Of a stretch of 64,000 bases of DNA, positions 25,423 to 34,379 are shown piece by piece. The DNA comes from Leisingera sp. ANG1 (GTDB lineage Bacteria > Pseudomonadota > Alphaproteobacteria > Rhodobacterales > Rhodobacteraceae). The translations under genes and the position numbers were made by a program. The notes beneath the pieces were generated by a model, which ran no database searches, was not told where the DNA came from, and saw only the letters and a program-made list of their open reading frames with translations. The DNA is taken from positions 62,001 to 126,000 of the forward strand of contig NZ_AFCF02000007.1 in assembly GCF_000203975.2 (NCBI RefSeq), in the 5' to 3' direction. Position 1 is the first letter of the stretch, and each line of letters starts with the position of its first letter.

Positions 25423-25439
25423 TTTAGAATTATTCTAAA
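25423..25439. promoter_or_regulatory. Irr box (iron control element) upstream of mbfA
   Basis: TTTAGAA-TTA-TTCTAAA is a perfect dyad matching the rhizobial/alphaproteobacterial Irr-binding iron control element. It ends 14 bases before the mbfA ATG, so Irr binding there should block transcription initiation or the early transcribed region. This agrees with Irr repression of mbfA reported in Agrobacterium and Bradyrhizobium. Confidence 0.85.
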
Positions 25440-25453
25440 TTGTGGGGCGGCAG

Positions 25454-26428
25454 ATGCGTTTTTTCACCCAGCGCAAACGGTTTACGGACCTGACCGGGCA
25501 AGAGGTTCTGGCCCTGGCAATATCCTCCGAGGAAGACGATGCGCGCATCTACCGCGGCTATGCCGAGCGGCTGCGCAGCGAATATCCCGCCTCTGCGGCA
25601 CTGTTTGACGGGATGGCCGCGGAGGAAGACGAGCACCGCGCCCAACTGATTGCCCTGCACGAAAGCCGGTTCGGCCCCGCAATCCCGCTGATCCGGCGCG
25701 AGCATGTGGCGGGATACTACGCCCGCCGCCCCATCTGGCTGATGGAGAACCTGAGCCTCGACCGCATCCGCGACGAGGCCCGCGCGATGGAGCGCGATGC
25801 CGAACGGTTTTACACCCACGCCGCCGCCCGCACGCAGGATGCTGCCACACGCAAACTGCTGGGCGACCTCGCCGCGGCGGAGGCAGGGCACCAGGCCCGT
25901 GCGGGCGAGTTGCAGGAGGCCCATCTGGACGAAGACACCCGCGCGGACGAGGACCGCGCCGCCCACCGCCAGTTCGTGCTGACCTGGGTGCAGCCGGGAC
26001 TGGCCGGGCTGATGGACGGCTCGGTCTCCACCCTGGCGCCGATCTTCGCCACCGCCTTTGCCACCCAGGACACCTGGACCACCTTCCTGGTTGGCATGGC
26101 GGCCTCGGTCGGGGCGGGCATCTCAATGGGCTTCACCGAAGCGGCCTCCGACGACGGCGAGCTCTCTGGCCGCGGCTCCCCTGTCAAACGCGGGCTGGCC
26201 TCCGGCATCATGACCACCGTCGGCGGCCTCGGCCACGCCCTGCCCTATCTGATCCCGGAATTCTGGACCGCCACCACCCTGGCGCTGCTGATCGTCTTTG
26301 TGGAGCTCTGGGCCATCGCCTGGATCCAGAACAAGTTCATGGAAACCCCGTTCTGGCGCGCCACTATGCAGGTGGTGCTGGGCGGTGCGCTGGTGCTGGG
26401 CGCCGGCGCGCTGATCGGCAGCGGTTAG
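25454..26428 (+). CDS. mbfA: MbfA, membrane-bound ferritin-like iron exporter
   Basis: This 324-residue fusion has an N-terminal rubrerythrin/ferritin-like di-iron domain (about 1-150, with SSEEDDARIY, AAEEDEHRAQ and AAAEAGHQAR carrying the metal acids and His). Its C-terminal VIT1/CCC1-like membrane domain (about 170-324) contains GLMDGSVSTLAPIFATAF. The protein exports iron and protects against iron and peroxide stress in related alphaproteobacteria. The ATG at 25454 (MRFFTQRKRF) is used; an in-frame GTG four codons upstream is possible. A perfect Irr box precedes it. Confidence 0.92.
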   Translation: MRFFTQRKRFTDLTGQEVLALAISSEEDDARIYRGYAERLRSEYPASAALFDGMAAEEDEHRAQLIALHESRFGPAIPLIRREHVAGYYARRPIWLMENLSLDRIRDEARAMERDAERFYTHAAARTQDAATRKLLGDLAAAEAGHQARAGELQEAHLDEDTRADEDRAAHRQFVLTWVQPGLAGLMDGSVSTLAPIFATAFATQDTWTTFLVGMAASVGAGISMGFTEAASDDGELSGRGSPVKRGLASGIMTTVGGLGHALPYLIPEFWTATTLALLIVFVELWAIAWIQNKFMETPFWRATMQVVLGGALVLGAGALIGSG

Positions 26429-26750
26429 AAGCGCTGCGAGCTGCTCCGCTTGGCCAAGGCAGGGTCAAGGGCGGCACAGCCGCCGCGCGCCAGCGCGGTT
26501 TACCCTTGAGGCTGTCTTGGACGATATCACAATTGACCAGGCGCTCTCAGGGCACACCTGCCCTTAGAGCGCATCTCAGCACAACCCCTGCCCTGAGCGC
26601 AGCACAGGGCCACGCTCAACTGTGAAGGGCATTCTTCAGATTGCCGCTGAACAGGCGGGAGCACGCCCCTGCCCTATCAAGATCTGCTCGTCCCAAGCCT
26701 GCCCAAAAAACAGACTTTGCCAATTGGTCAGGTCTTGTTACCAATCCTTC
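26429..26750. other. 322-base intergenic region with structured repeat
   Basis: No convincing gene is seen between mbfA and the AEC transporter gene. The left half holds repeat family C (26462-26583). The right half (26584-26750) contains a GC-rich part and then an AT-richer stretch with TTGCCAATTGGTCAGGTCTTGTTACCAAT in pieces that could include the transporter promoter. I cannot fix -35 and -10 elements. Confidence 0.5.
26462..26583. repeat. Intergenic repeat, family C copy 1
   Basis: The unit of about 122 bases starts GGGTCAAGGG and ends with a TCTCAGCA segment. It contains two hairpins. TCAAGGG pairs with CCCTTGA across about 35 bases, and CTCAGGGC pairs with GCCCT further on. A second copy at 31512-31633 keeps the layout with changed but still paired arms (TCAAGGC with GCCTTGA). 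Confidence 0.6.
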
Positions 26751-27674
26751 ATGGCCGAGATCTTCTTCCGCACCCTGCCCTTCTTTGCAATCATCGGCCT
26801 CGGCTACTGGGCCGGGCGCAGCCGGTTTTTCACCGAGGAAGCCACCGCCTATCTCACCCGCTTTGTGTTCTACTTCCCGCTGTCGGCGATGATCTTCGGC
26901 TTTGCCGCCAACCTCTCCTTTGCCGAGGTCTTCGATCCCACACTGATCCTCGGCTATTTGGCGGGCACGCTGGCGATCTACCTGCTGGTGACAGCTGTCG
27001 CCATGGCCCGCGGCCTGGACGTGCCCACCGCCGCGGTGGAGGCGCAATGCGCGGCGATCGGCAATGTAGGCTTCCTCGGCCTGCCAATGATGGCGATCCT
27101 GTTCGGCCCGGCCTCGGCGGCGCCGATGATGGTGGTGCTCAGCGTCGATCTGGTGGTGTTCTCCTCGCTGATCGTGATCCTGATCAACGCGGGCCGCGGC
27201 CAGGGGCTTGGTCTTGCCACGCTCCGGCTGGTGGGGCTGGGCCTGCTGAAAAATCCGATGATACTGTCCATCGTGGCGGGCCTTGCCTGGTCGGCATCGG
27301 CGCTGCCGATCCCGGAACCCGCAAACAATTTCCTCACCATCCTCGGCGGCGCCGCCACCCCCGGAGCCCTCTTTGCTATCGGTGCCTCGCTGGCCTCGAA
27401 ATCGGCGGAGCGAGTGCACATCTCCGGCTGGCTCAGCTTTGCCAAGCTGGTGCTGCACCCGGCCTGTGTCGCAATCGCCGTGCTGTGGCTGGTCCCGGCA
27501 GCACCGTTCTCCGCCGCAGTCGCCATCGCTGCCGCCTCCCTGCCGGTGGCCGGCAATGTCTACATGCTGGCGCAGCATTACGGCGTGGCCCCGCACCGGG
27601 CCTCCGCCGCCATTTTCATCTCCACCGTGGTGTCGATTGTCACCGTGCCGGCGGTGATCGCCTGGGTCTCCTGA
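26751..27674 (+). CDS. AEC (auxin efflux carrier) family transporter
   Basis: This 307-residue membrane protein with about ten transmembrane segments begins MAEIFFRTLPFFAIIGLGYW. The AEC family features are AAIGNVGFLGLPMMAILFG in the middle and the mirrored C-terminal half AAASLPVAGNVYMLAQHYG. Bacterial members export or import carboxylates such as malate or malonate, but the substrate here is unknown. The ATG at 26751 starts at the first membrane helix and has no strong ribosome site. It is convergent with a cupin gene. Confidence 0.87.
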   Translation: MAEIFFRTLPFFAIIGLGYWAGRSRFFTEEATAYLTRFVFYFPLSAMIFGFAANLSFAEVFDPTLILGYLAGTLAIYLLVTAVAMARGLDVPTAAVEAQCAAIGNVGFLGLPMMAILFGPASAAPMMVVLSVDLVVFSSLIVILINAGRGQGLGLATLRLVGLGLLKNPMILSIVAGLAWSASALPIPEPANNFLTILGGAATPGALFAIGASLASKSAERVHISGWLSFAKLVLHPACVAIAVLWLVPAAPFSAAVAIAAASLPVAGNVYMLAQHYGVAPHRASAAIFISTVVSIVTVPAVIAWVS

Positions 27675-27684
27675 CCCGCGGCCC

Positions 27685-28026
27685 CTACAGCCGGATCACA
27701 TAATCCTTGCGGGTGGTCTCGATCACCTCCCAGGTGCCGCTGAAACCGGGGCGCAGGATGAAGCTGTCGCCTGCCGCCAGCGGATACGCGGTGCCGTCAT
27801 CGCTGGTGATCACCGACCGGCCCTCCAGGATCCGGCAGTATTCCCACTCGTCATAGGAAATCCGCCACTTGCCCGGTGTCGACTGCCAGATGCCGCAGTA
27901 CAGCCCGTCCCGCTCCTCCGCGTTCCAGGTGGTGAAGACCGGATCACCCGCCAGCACCTTCTCCGGTGCCGGACGCTCCACCTCCGCCTCCGCGGCCTCC
28001 GGTGTCAGTCTCAGAAAATCGCTCAT
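27685..28026 (-). CDS. Small cupin-domain protein (DUF861/EutQ-like)
   Basis: This 113-residue single-cupin protein contains GLYCGIWQSTPGKWRISYDEWEYCRILEG in pieces and PLAAGDSFILRPGFSGTWEV. These are the two cupin halves of the DUF861 group, related to ureidoglycolate and ethanolamine EutQ cupins. The usual metal His residues are mostly replaced (Tyr, Glu, Cys), so catalysis is uncertain. The ATG at 28026 follows GGGAGG. It is divergent from fghA by about 230 bases. Confidence 0.78.
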   Translation of the reverse strand: MSDFLRLTPEAAEAEVERPAPEKVLAGDPVFTTWNAEERDGLYCGIWQSTPGKWRISYDEWEYCRILEGRSVITSDDGTAYPLAAGDSFILRPGFSGTWEVIETTRKDYVIRL

Positions 28027-28254
28027 GGCCCTGTGCCTCCCTCTTGCCTTGGCGGCGGACTGTCCCGGTTTTCGCACCGGCTGTCCAGCACCCCCTTGCG
28101 CAACTGCGGCATCCTCCCGGCGGCCAAAGCCCCGATTGTTTGCGAATTCGCAATCCTTGTGCCGCAAAAACCGGCATTGCTGCCGCCCATCCGCTGGACC
28201 CTGAGGCCATCAGCAGGTAGCGGTAGGGCTAACAGATTTTGAGGAGCCTCACCC

Positions 28255-29088
28255 ATGGAAACCGTTTCCGAGAACCGCGCCTTTGGCGGCACCCAGGGCG
28301 TCTACAAACACGCCAGCAGCGCCACCGGCGGCGACATGACATTCGGCCTGTTCCTGCCGGAGGAGGCCAAGGACGGCCCGGTGCCGGTGCTGTGGTACCT
28401 CTCGGGCCTCACCTGCACCCATGAAAACGCCATGACCAAGGCAGGCGCCCAGGCCTGGTGCGCCGAGCAGGGCATCGCCATTGTCTTCCCCGACACCAGC
28501 CCCCGCGGCGAAGGCGTGGCCGATGATGACGCCTATGACCTGGGCCAGGGCGCGGGCTTCTATGTGAACGCCACCCAGAACCCCTGGGCGCCGCATTTCC
28601 GCATGTGGGACTATGTGGCCGAGGAGCTGCCAGCACTCTTGGGTGAAAAATTCGCCATCGACCTGGACCGCCAGGCGATCACCGGCCACTCCATGGGCGG
28701 CCACGGCGCGCTGACGCTGGCGATGAACCTGCCGGGCCGCTACAAGTCGGTCTCCGCCTTTGCGCCGATTTCCAACCCGACCGCATCGGACTGGGGCCGC
28801 AAGCAGCTGAGCGCCTACCTGGGCGACGATGAAGCCGCCTGGGCCAAGCATGACGCCACCCTCTTGATGCGGGAAAAGGGCTTTGACGGCCCGGTCCTGA
28901 TCGACACCGGCACCTCCGACCAGTTCATCGACCTCCTGAAGCCCGAGGCGCTGGCCCACGCCGTTGCCGAACGCCGCCAGCAGGCCACCCTGCGGATGCA
29001 GCCGGGCTATGACCACAGCTATTTCTTCGTGTCGACTTTCATGGAGGAGCATGTCTCCTTCCACGCCGACGCGCTGTACCAGAACTAA
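28255..29088 (+). CDS. fghA: S-formylglutathione hydrolase
   Basis: This 277-residue esterase-D-type alpha/beta hydrolase converts S-formylglutathione to formate and glutathione in formaldehyde detoxification. Visible are YLSGLTCTHENAM (oxyanion region), the nucleophile elbow GHSMGGHG (Ser146), a late Asp in TGTSDQFI and His in GYDHSYFF. That pathway fits an organism with several N-demethylating enzymes that can release formaldehyde. TGAGGAG lies before the ATG. It is followed 19 bases later by sthA. Confidence 0.94.
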   Translation: METVSENRAFGGTQGVYKHASSATGGDMTFGLFLPEEAKDGPVPVLWYLSGLTCTHENAMTKAGAQAWCAEQGIAIVFPDTSPRGEGVADDDAYDLGQGAGFYVNATQNPWAPHFRMWDYVAEELPALLGEKFAIDLDRQAITGHSMGGHGALTLAMNLPGRYKSVSAFAPISNPTASDWGRKQLSAYLGDDEAAWAKHDATLLMREKGFDGPVLIDTGTSDQFIDLLKPEALAHAVAERRQQATLRMQPGYDHSYFFVSTFMEEHVSFHADALYQN

Positions 29089-29106
29089 AAGACAAAGGAC
29101 GCGGCC

Positions 29107-30603
29107 ATGAGTGAAGACTTTGATTATGACCTGATCATCATCGGCTCCGGCCCCTCGGGCCGCGCCGCCGCCATCCAGGCGGGCAAACTGCACCGCCGGG
29201 TGCTGGTGATCGACCGCAAGGACCGGCTGGGCGGCGTGTCGGTGCACACCGGCACCATCCCATCAAAGACCCTGCGCGAAACCGTGCTGAACCTCTCCGG
29301 CTGGCGCGAACGCTCATTCTACGGCCGCTCCTACCGGGTGAAGGACCAGATCGAAGCAAACGACCTGAAGGCGCGCCTGCACATGACCCTCGATTACGAG
29401 GTCGACGTGCTGGAGCACCAGTTCAACCGCAACCACGTGGACACGCTGCTGGGACTGGCGAAATTCATCGGCCCGAACGAGGTCGAGGTCGCCACCGAGG
29501 CGGGCGAGACCACCCGGCTGACGGCAGAGAAATTCCTGATCTCCACCGGCACCAAGACCTACCGCCCGGAGTATGTGCCCTTCAACGGCAAGACCGTGGT
29601 CGACGGCGACGAATTCCTGGAGATGGCCGAGATCCCGCGCTCCCTCACCGTGATCGGCGCCGGCGTGATCGGGGTGGAATATGCCACCATGTTCTCGGCT
29701 CTGGACGTGCGCGTCACCCTGATTGAACCGCGCGAGACCTTCCTCGACTTCATCGACAAGACTCTGATCCAGGACTTCACCCACCAGATCCGCGAAAACG
29801 GCGTCGACCTGCGGCTTGGCTCCGCGGTCGAAAGCATCGAGGACCGTGGCGAGCATGTTGAGGTGATCCTCGAAAACGGCCGCCATGTGCGTTCTGAAAT
29901 GCTGCTCTTTGCGGCCGGACGGATGGGCGCCACCTCCGCCCTGAACCTCGAGGCTGTTGGCCTCAAGACCGACCACCGCGGCCGCCTCAGCGTGGACCGC
30001 AAGACCTACCAGACCGAGGTGCCGCATATCTATGCCGCGGGCGATGTGATCGGCCACCCGTCGCTCGCCTCCACTTCGCTGCAGCAGGGCCGCGTCGCCG
30101 CCTGCCACGCGCTGGAAACCCCGACGCTGCCAGAAAGCCCCTGGTACCCCTATGGCATCTACTCGGTGCCGGAAATGTCCACCTGCGGCATGTCCGAGGA
30201 AGAGCTGAAAGAGCGCGGCATCCCTTACGAGGTCGGCGTCGCCCGCTTCCGCGAAACCTCGCGCGGCCACATCATGGGGCTAGAGCACGGCATGCTCAAG
30301 ATGCTGTTCTCGCTGAAAACCCGCCGGGTGCTGGGCGTGCAGATAGTCGGCGAAGGCGCGACCGAGCTGATCCACATTGCCCAGGCGGTGCTGAACCTCA
30401 AGGGCACGGTGGACTACTTCGTGCAGAACACCTTCAACTACCCGACCCTGGCCGAGGCCTACAAGATCGCGGGTCTCGACGCCTTCAACCGGATGCCGAT
30501 CCCGGAAGAGTTCAAGGTCAGGAAACCCGCCCGCAAGGCCAAGGCCAAACCCGAGGCCAAGGCGGAGAAAGCCCCTGCGGCCGAGAAGAAGGCCGCGGAG
30601 TGA
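29107..30603 (+). CDS. sthA: Soluble pyridine nucleotide transhydrogenase
   Basis: This 498-residue flavoprotein equilibrates NADH and NADPH. It has the FAD motif [19 protein letters not shown], the altered redox-site region [12 protein letters not shown] (no CxxxxC disulfide, as expected for SthA rather than lipoamide dehydrogenase) and the NAD motif [14 protein letters not shown]. The C-terminal dimer domain ends near NRMPIPEEF. About 30 extra residues then follow, rich in Lys and Ala ([18 protein letters not shown] and onward), not typical of E. coli SthA. It is coupled to the next gene by a GTGA overlap. Confidence 0.93.
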   Translation: MSEDFDYDLIIIGSGPSGRAAAIQAGKLHRRVLVIDRKDRLGGVSVHTGTIPSKTLRETVLNLSGWRERSFYGRSYRVKDQIEANDLKARLHMTLDYEVDVLEHQFNRNHVDTLLGLAKFIGPNEVEVATEAGETTRLTAEKFLISTGTKTYRPEYVPFNGKTVVDGDEFLEMAEIPRSLTVIGAGVIGVEYATMFSALDVRVTLIEPRETFLDFIDKTLIQDFTHQIRENGVDLRLGSAVESIEDRGEHVEVILENGRHVRSEMLLFAAGRMGATSALNLEAVGLKTDHRGRLSVDRKTYQTEVPHIYAAGDVIGHPSLASTSLQQGRVAACHALETPTLPESPWYPYGIYSVPEMSTCGMSEEELKERGIPYEVGVARFRETSRGHIMGLEHGMLKMLFSLKTRRVLGVQIVGEGATELIHIAQAVLNLKGTVDYFVQNTFNYPTLAEAYKIAGLDAFNRMPIPEEFKVRKPARKAKAKPEAKAEKAPAAEKKAAE

Positions 30604-31058
30604 CCGCGCTTTACATCGACGCTGACGCCTGCCCCGTGAAGCAGGAGGCCGAGCGGGTCGCCACCCGCCACGGGTTGCGCATGTTTGTGGTCTCCAACGG
30701 CGGGCTGCGGCCTTCGCAGAACCCGCTGGTGGAAACCGTGATCGTGGCAGAAGGCGCTGATGTGGCCGACATGTGGATCGCAGACCGCTGCGGGCCGGGT
30801 GATGTGGTGGTGACGGGTGACATCCCCCTTGCCGCCAAATGCATCGAGGCTGGCGCCCGCGTGCTGCGCCACAACGGAGAGCGGTTCACGGAAGCCAACA
30901 TCGGCCAACAGCTGGCGATGCGCGACCTGATGGCCGACCTGCGCGCCGCCAACCCGCTGGGCGCCGGCGGCAGCGGCAAGGGCTTCACCAAGGCCGACCG
31001 CTCCCGCTTCCTGGACGCGCTGGAGCGCGAACTGCGCGCCGCCAAAGCAGACCGCTAA
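30600..31058 (+). CDS. yaiI: YaiI/YqxD family protein (UPF0178)
   Basis: This 152-residue NYN/PIN-like protein begins [21 protein letters not shown]. It has [17 protein letters not shown] and [20 protein letters not shown], with the acidic residues of a putative nuclease site. The function of the family is not established. It uses a GTG start inside a four-base overlap with sthA. Its stop overlaps the convergent NIPSNAP stop. Confidence 0.9.
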   Translation: MTALYIDADACPVKQEAERVATRHGLRMFVVSNGGLRPSQNPLVETVIVAEGADVADMWIADRCGPGDVVVTGDIPLAAKCIEAGARVLRHNGERFTEANIGQQLAMRDLMADLRAANPLGAGGSGKGFTKADRSRFLDALERELRAAKADR

Positions 31059-31393
31059 GCCATCGCGGCCTTCAGCGGCGCCAGATCCCCTTCCAGAACA
31101 GGGCGCAGAAAGGTCCGGTCATAGCGCCGGACAATGCCGTTCTCCCGGGCGAACCGGAACGCCGCCAGGCAATCCTCATCCTCAAAGCTCCTGGCGCGAT
31201 AGTCCTCATAGGCCGCCAGCGACGGGAAGGAAAACAGCGCCACCGCCAGATCATTGGCGCTTTCGTGCGGCAGGAAATAGCCGTGATGGGTGCCGCCAAA
31301 GCGTTCCACCAGCGGGATCCAGGCCTTGGCGTAGACCTCAAAGGCCTCAATCCTATCGGGATGAATTTCATAAGTGATGTAGCAGGTGATCAT
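31055..31393 (-). CDS. NIPSNAP family protein
   Basis: This 112-residue ferredoxin-like-fold protein starts [19 protein letters not shown] and contains [20 protein letters not shown], the typical NIPSNAP core. Members are small alpha+beta-barrel proteins of unknown role. The ATG at 31393 is the natural family start; an upstream extension in the same frame has no support. Convergent with yaiI, with the two stops overlapping by three bases. Confidence 0.88.
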   Translation of the reverse strand: MITCYITYEIHPDRIEAFEVYAKAWIPLVERFGGTHHGYFLPHESANDLAVALFSFPSLAAYEDYRARSFEDEDCLAAFRFARENGIVRRYDRTFLRPVLEGDLAPLKAAMA

Positions 31394-31511
31394 GGCCGCC
31401 TCATGTGCTGGTTTGCAGCCAAACCTAGGCGCCGCTGCCCGCCGTGCCCAATGACATTGCGTGATCCCTCTGTTCGCAAACGCAAATACACGCGCCCGCA
31501 GGCCAGCTCCC

Positions 31512-31633
31512 GGGTCAAGGCTCCGCGCCAGCGAACCGTGCTTTAGCACGGCTTGGCCTTGACGCGGGATCAAGCCGACACACTGGATCAGGCGCGTTCA
31601 GGGGCAGACCTGACCCTGAACCGCTTCTCAGCA
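31512..31633. repeat. Intergenic repeat, family C copy 2
   Basis: The unit starts GGGTCAAGGC and contains CCGCGCCAGCG, then GCCTTGA, which closes the first stem. A second stem TTCAGGG with CCCTGAA follows, and the unit ends CTTCTCAGCA. It is the same layout as 26462-26583. Differences in the arms preserve pairing, which suggests the structure is under selection. Confidence 0.6.
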
Positions 31634-31677
31634 AGAAATCCACCCCCTCCCCAATCTCCAAACCCCAGCGTTCTGCC

Positions 31678-31733
31678 GCAAAAATTTCGCCCCGGAATTT
31701 TGCCCGGAAAAATTGCATTTTTCCGCCCCCGCC
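31678..31733. repeat. Double-hairpin intergenic repeat, family B copy 2
   Basis: GCAAAAATTTCGCCCCGGAA, then a near-palindrome built from CGGAAAAATTGC and ATTTTTCCG, then CCCCCGCCC. It parallels 21082-21137 in order, spacing and flanks. It lies upstream of the DMT gene rather than between convergent genes. Confidence 0.6.
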
Positions 31734-31793
31734 CATTGCCCGGCCAGATCAAATCCGCCACTGATCAAGGGCAGGAGACGGGAGAGCAACGGC

Positions 31794-32756
31794 ATGAGCG
31801 CAGAGATGAAGGTCAGCGTCCCCGGCCTGTTTGCCGCGGCCGGGGCGGGCATCGCTTTTTCCGTCATCGACATGATCTTCAAGTTCCTGTCGGGCGACTA
31901 CCCGCTTTATGAAATGGTGCTGTTCCGATCCGTCATCGCGGTCGCGGTGATGCTCGCCCTCATCATGCCGCTGGAAGGCGGCTACCACCTGTTGCGCACC
32001 CACCAGCCCAAGCTGCACCTGTTGCGCTGCCTGGTGGTGTTCTTCGCCAACATCTGCTTCTTCACCGGCCTCACCCTGATGCCGCTGGCCGAAGCCGTCG
32101 CCATCGCCTTTGCCACGCCCCTCATCGTCACCACCCTGTCGGCGCTGTTTCTGGGTGAACGCCCCGGCCCCTGGCGCTGGGGCGCGGTGTTTGCGGGTTT
32201 TCTCGGCGTGCTGATCATCATGCGCCCCGGCGCCGGCACGTTCCAGCCCGCCGCCGTCCTGCCGCTGCTGGGCGCCTGCGGCTATGCCACCCTGCACGTG
32301 CTGACCCGCCGCGCCGGCGGGTCCGAGGCCGGGGCGACGCTCGCCTTCTACCCGATGCTGGGCTTTCTGGTGCTCAGCGCCCTGGCCGGGCTTATCTTTG
32401 GCGACGGACGCTTTGCCACCGGCGACAGCCCCGCCTTCGACTTCATCCTGCGCGCCTGGATCTGGCCCGCGCCCGAAGACTGGCCCTACCTGATCGGTGT
32501 CGGCATTGCTGGTTCCGCCGGCGGCTATCTGGTCAGCCAGGCCTACCGCATGAACGAGGCTGCGCTGGCGGCCCCATTTGAATACATCGCCATGCCGATG
32601 TCGGTCCTCTGGGGCGTGCTGATCTTCAACGAATGGCCCGACTTGCAGGTCTGGCTTGGCAGCGCGCTGATCATCGCCTCCGGCCTTGTCTCCGTCTGGC
32701 GCGAGACCCGCCGCAACCGCCCCGCCCCGCGGCCCCGCCCGCGCGCAGAAGGATGA
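31794..32756 (+). CDS. DMT-superfamily (EamA) transporter
   Basis: This 320-residue membrane protein has ten predicted transmembrane segments in two EamA repeats (about 12-145 and 158-305). MPLAEAVAIAFATPLIVTTL in repeat one and the related NEAALAAPFEYIAMPMSVLW in repeat two are typical of EamA. The substrate is unknown; family members export amino acids, nucleosides or other metabolites. The ATG at 31794 follows a strong AGGAGACGGGAGAG. A Pro-Arg-rich tail ends the protein. The stop overlaps the area of the HAD gene start. Confidence 0.88.
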   Translation: MSAEMKVSVPGLFAAAGAGIAFSVIDMIFKFLSGDYPLYEMVLFRSVIAVAVMLALIMPLEGGYHLLRTHQPKLHLLRCLVVFFANICFFTGLTLMPLAEAVAIAFATPLIVTTLSALFLGERPGPWRWGAVFAGFLGVLIIMRPGAGTFQPAAVLPLLGACGYATLHVLTRRAGGSEAGATLAFYPMLGFLVLSALAGLIFGDGRFATGDSPAFDFILRAWIWPAPEDWPYLIGVGIAGSAGGYLVSQAYRMNEAALAAPFEYIAMPMSVLWGVLIFNEWPDLQVWLGSALIIASGLVSVWRETRRNRPAPRPRPRAEG

Positions 32757-32761
32757 CCGCG

Positions 32762-33382
32762 ATGCCCATTGAGGCCGTCGTCTTCGACATTGGCCGTGTG
32801 CTGATCGAGTGGGAGCCGGAACGCTTCTACGACAGCCGCATCGGCGCCGCCCGCCGCCAGCAGCTGTTCGATCAGGTGCCGCTGCACGAAATGAACCTGA
32901 ACGTCGACCGCGGCCACCCCTTCCGCGGCAGCGTCTATGCGCTGGCAGAGCAGCACCCGGACTGGTCTGAGGAAATCCGCTGGTGGCACGATTACTGGTT
33001 GCAGATGGTGCCCCGAGAGATCCCCCATTCCGTCCGCCTGATGCAGATGCTGCAGGCCAAGGGCACGCCAGTTTTCGCCCTCAGCAACTTCGGCGCGGAA
33101 ACCTTCGAAACCGCCTGCGCCGCCTACCCCTTCCTGCAGGGCTTTGACCGCACATTTGTCTCTGCGCATCTGGAAACGATCAAGCCGGAACCGGAAATCT
33201 ATGCCATCCTGGAACGCGAAACCGGGGTGGCGCCGGACCGGCTGCTGTTCACCGACGACCGCCCGGAAAACATCGAAGCCGCCAAAGCACGCGGCTGGCA
33301 GACCCATCTGTTCACCGCCCCCGCGCCTTTCGCAGCGCGGCTGGTTCAGGCAGGGTTGTTGACAGACCAAGACGCCGCCTGA
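32762..33382 (+). CDS. HAD-superfamily hydrolase (haloacid dehalogenase-like phosphatase)
   Basis: This 206-residue protein has HAD motif I VVFDIGRVL, motif II ALSNF, a Lys in TIKPEPEIY and motif IV LLFTDDRPEN. Motif I reads DIGRV: the first Asp is present, but the second catalytic Asp (DxD) is Gly, as in the YihX/dehalogenase-type branch. The substrate is unknown. I use the ATG at 32762 because AAGGA lies eight bases upstream. An ATG at 32753 overlapping the DMT stop is the alternative. Same strand as the DMT gene. Confidence 0.82.
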   Translation: MPIEAVVFDIGRVLIEWEPERFYDSRIGAARRQQLFDQVPLHEMNLNVDRGHPFRGSVYALAEQHPDWSEEIRWWHDYWLQMVPREIPHSVRLMQMLQAKGTPVFALSNFGAETFETACAAYPFLQGFDRTFVSAHLETIKPEPEIYAILERETGVAPDRLLFTDDRPENIEAAKARGWQTHLFTAPAPFAARLVQAGLLTDQDAA

Positions 33383-33412
33383 GAAGGCCCGCAAAAAAAG
33401 GACAACAGGCCC

Positions 33413-34330
33413 ATGACCATCCCGTTCATCAGCTTTGAAGAGGGCGAGGCGCTGCTCGATTGGGTCAGCTTTGCCGAGGCGCTGGCCGCCAGCCACGATT
33501 TGCCCAAGGCAGAGATCGGCGATACTTTCCTCTACCGCGACCCGGACACGCTGCTCAGCCGCTCCGCCTGGATCGACGGGCTGGGGCTGGCGGTAAAAAC
33601 CGCCAACATCTTCCCCCGCAACCCCGACGCCGGAAAACCGATGATCAACGGCTCTGTCTGCCTCTACTCCGATGCCGACGGCACCCTTGAAGCCCTTGTC
33701 GACTTCCACTTGGTCACCAAATGGAAGACCGCAGGCGACAGCCTGCTGGGTGCCCTGCGGCTGGCCAACCCGGACGCACGGGAGGTGCTGATCGTCGGCG
33801 CTGGCACAGTTGGCGGCTCTTTGATCGAGGCCTTCGGCGCAGGCTTCCCGCAGGCGCAGATCCGCGTCTGGAACCGCACCGGTTCCAAGGCCGAAGAACT
33901 CTGCGCCCAGTACCCCGGCACCAAACACGCGCCCGATCTGGAACCGGCGGTGCGCGCCGCCGATATCATCATCACCTGCACCATGTCGTCAAACCCAGTG
34001 ATCAAAGGCGACTGGCTCCGTCCCGGACAGCACCTCAACCTGATCGGCGCCTACCGCCCCGACATGCGCGAGGCCGATGACGAGGCGCTCAAGCGCGCGC
34101 AGATCTATTGCGACAGTTTTGACACCACCCTGGACCACATCGGCGAGTTCAAGATCCCGCTGGCCGCCGGCACCATCCAGCGCAGCGATGTGCTGGCGGA
34201 TTACTACAGCCTCGGCCAGTTCCCGGCCTATGACCCCGCCCGGATCACCCTGTTCAAGAACGGCGGCGGAGCCCATATGGACCTGATGACCAGCCATCAC
34301 ATCCTGCAAAAGTGGAAGGCCAGGGCCTGA
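33413..34330 (+). CDS. Ornithine cyclodeaminase / mu-crystallin family protein
   Basis: This 305-residue NAD(P)-dependent enzyme shows the Rossmann motif VLIVGAGTVGGSLIEAF and the second strand VWNRTGSKAEEL. Upstream is LAVKTANIFPRNP and downstream LNLIGAYRPDMREADDE. Members include ornithine cyclodeaminase, ketimine reductases and alanine dehydrogenase-like enzymes, so the exact reaction (cyclodeamination or imine reduction) is open. Preceded by the HAD gene with a 30-base gap and an AAAAAAGGA ribosome site. A strong terminator follows at 34380. Confidence 0.85.
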   Translation: MTIPFISFEEGEALLDWVSFAEALAASHDLPKAEIGDTFLYRDPDTLLSRSAWIDGLGLAVKTANIFPRNPDAGKPMINGSVCLYSDADGTLEALVDFHLVTKWKTAGDSLLGALRLANPDAREVLIVGAGTVGGSLIEAFGAGFPQAQIRVWNRTGSKAEELCAQYPGTKHAPDLEPAVRAADIIITCTMSSNPVIKGDWLRPGQHLNLIGAYRPDMREADDEALKRAQIYCDSFDTTLDHIGEFKIPLAAGTIQRSDVLADYYSLGQFPAYDPARITLFKNGGGAHMDLMTSHHILQKWKARA

Positions 34331-34379
34331 CAAAACATCCCCGGCCCCGCTTCTTTCTGGTCACAAATACCCATAGCAA

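Larger units (their letters stand above)
31394..31793. other. 400-base intergenic region carrying two repeat types
   Basis: I see no gene here. It holds repeat family C copy 2 (31512-31633) and repeat family B copy 2 (31678-31733). The left 110 bases should include the NIPSNAP promoter on the minus strand. The right end has GCAGGAGACGGGAGAG, the ribosome site of the DMT transporter gene. Confidence 0.5.
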
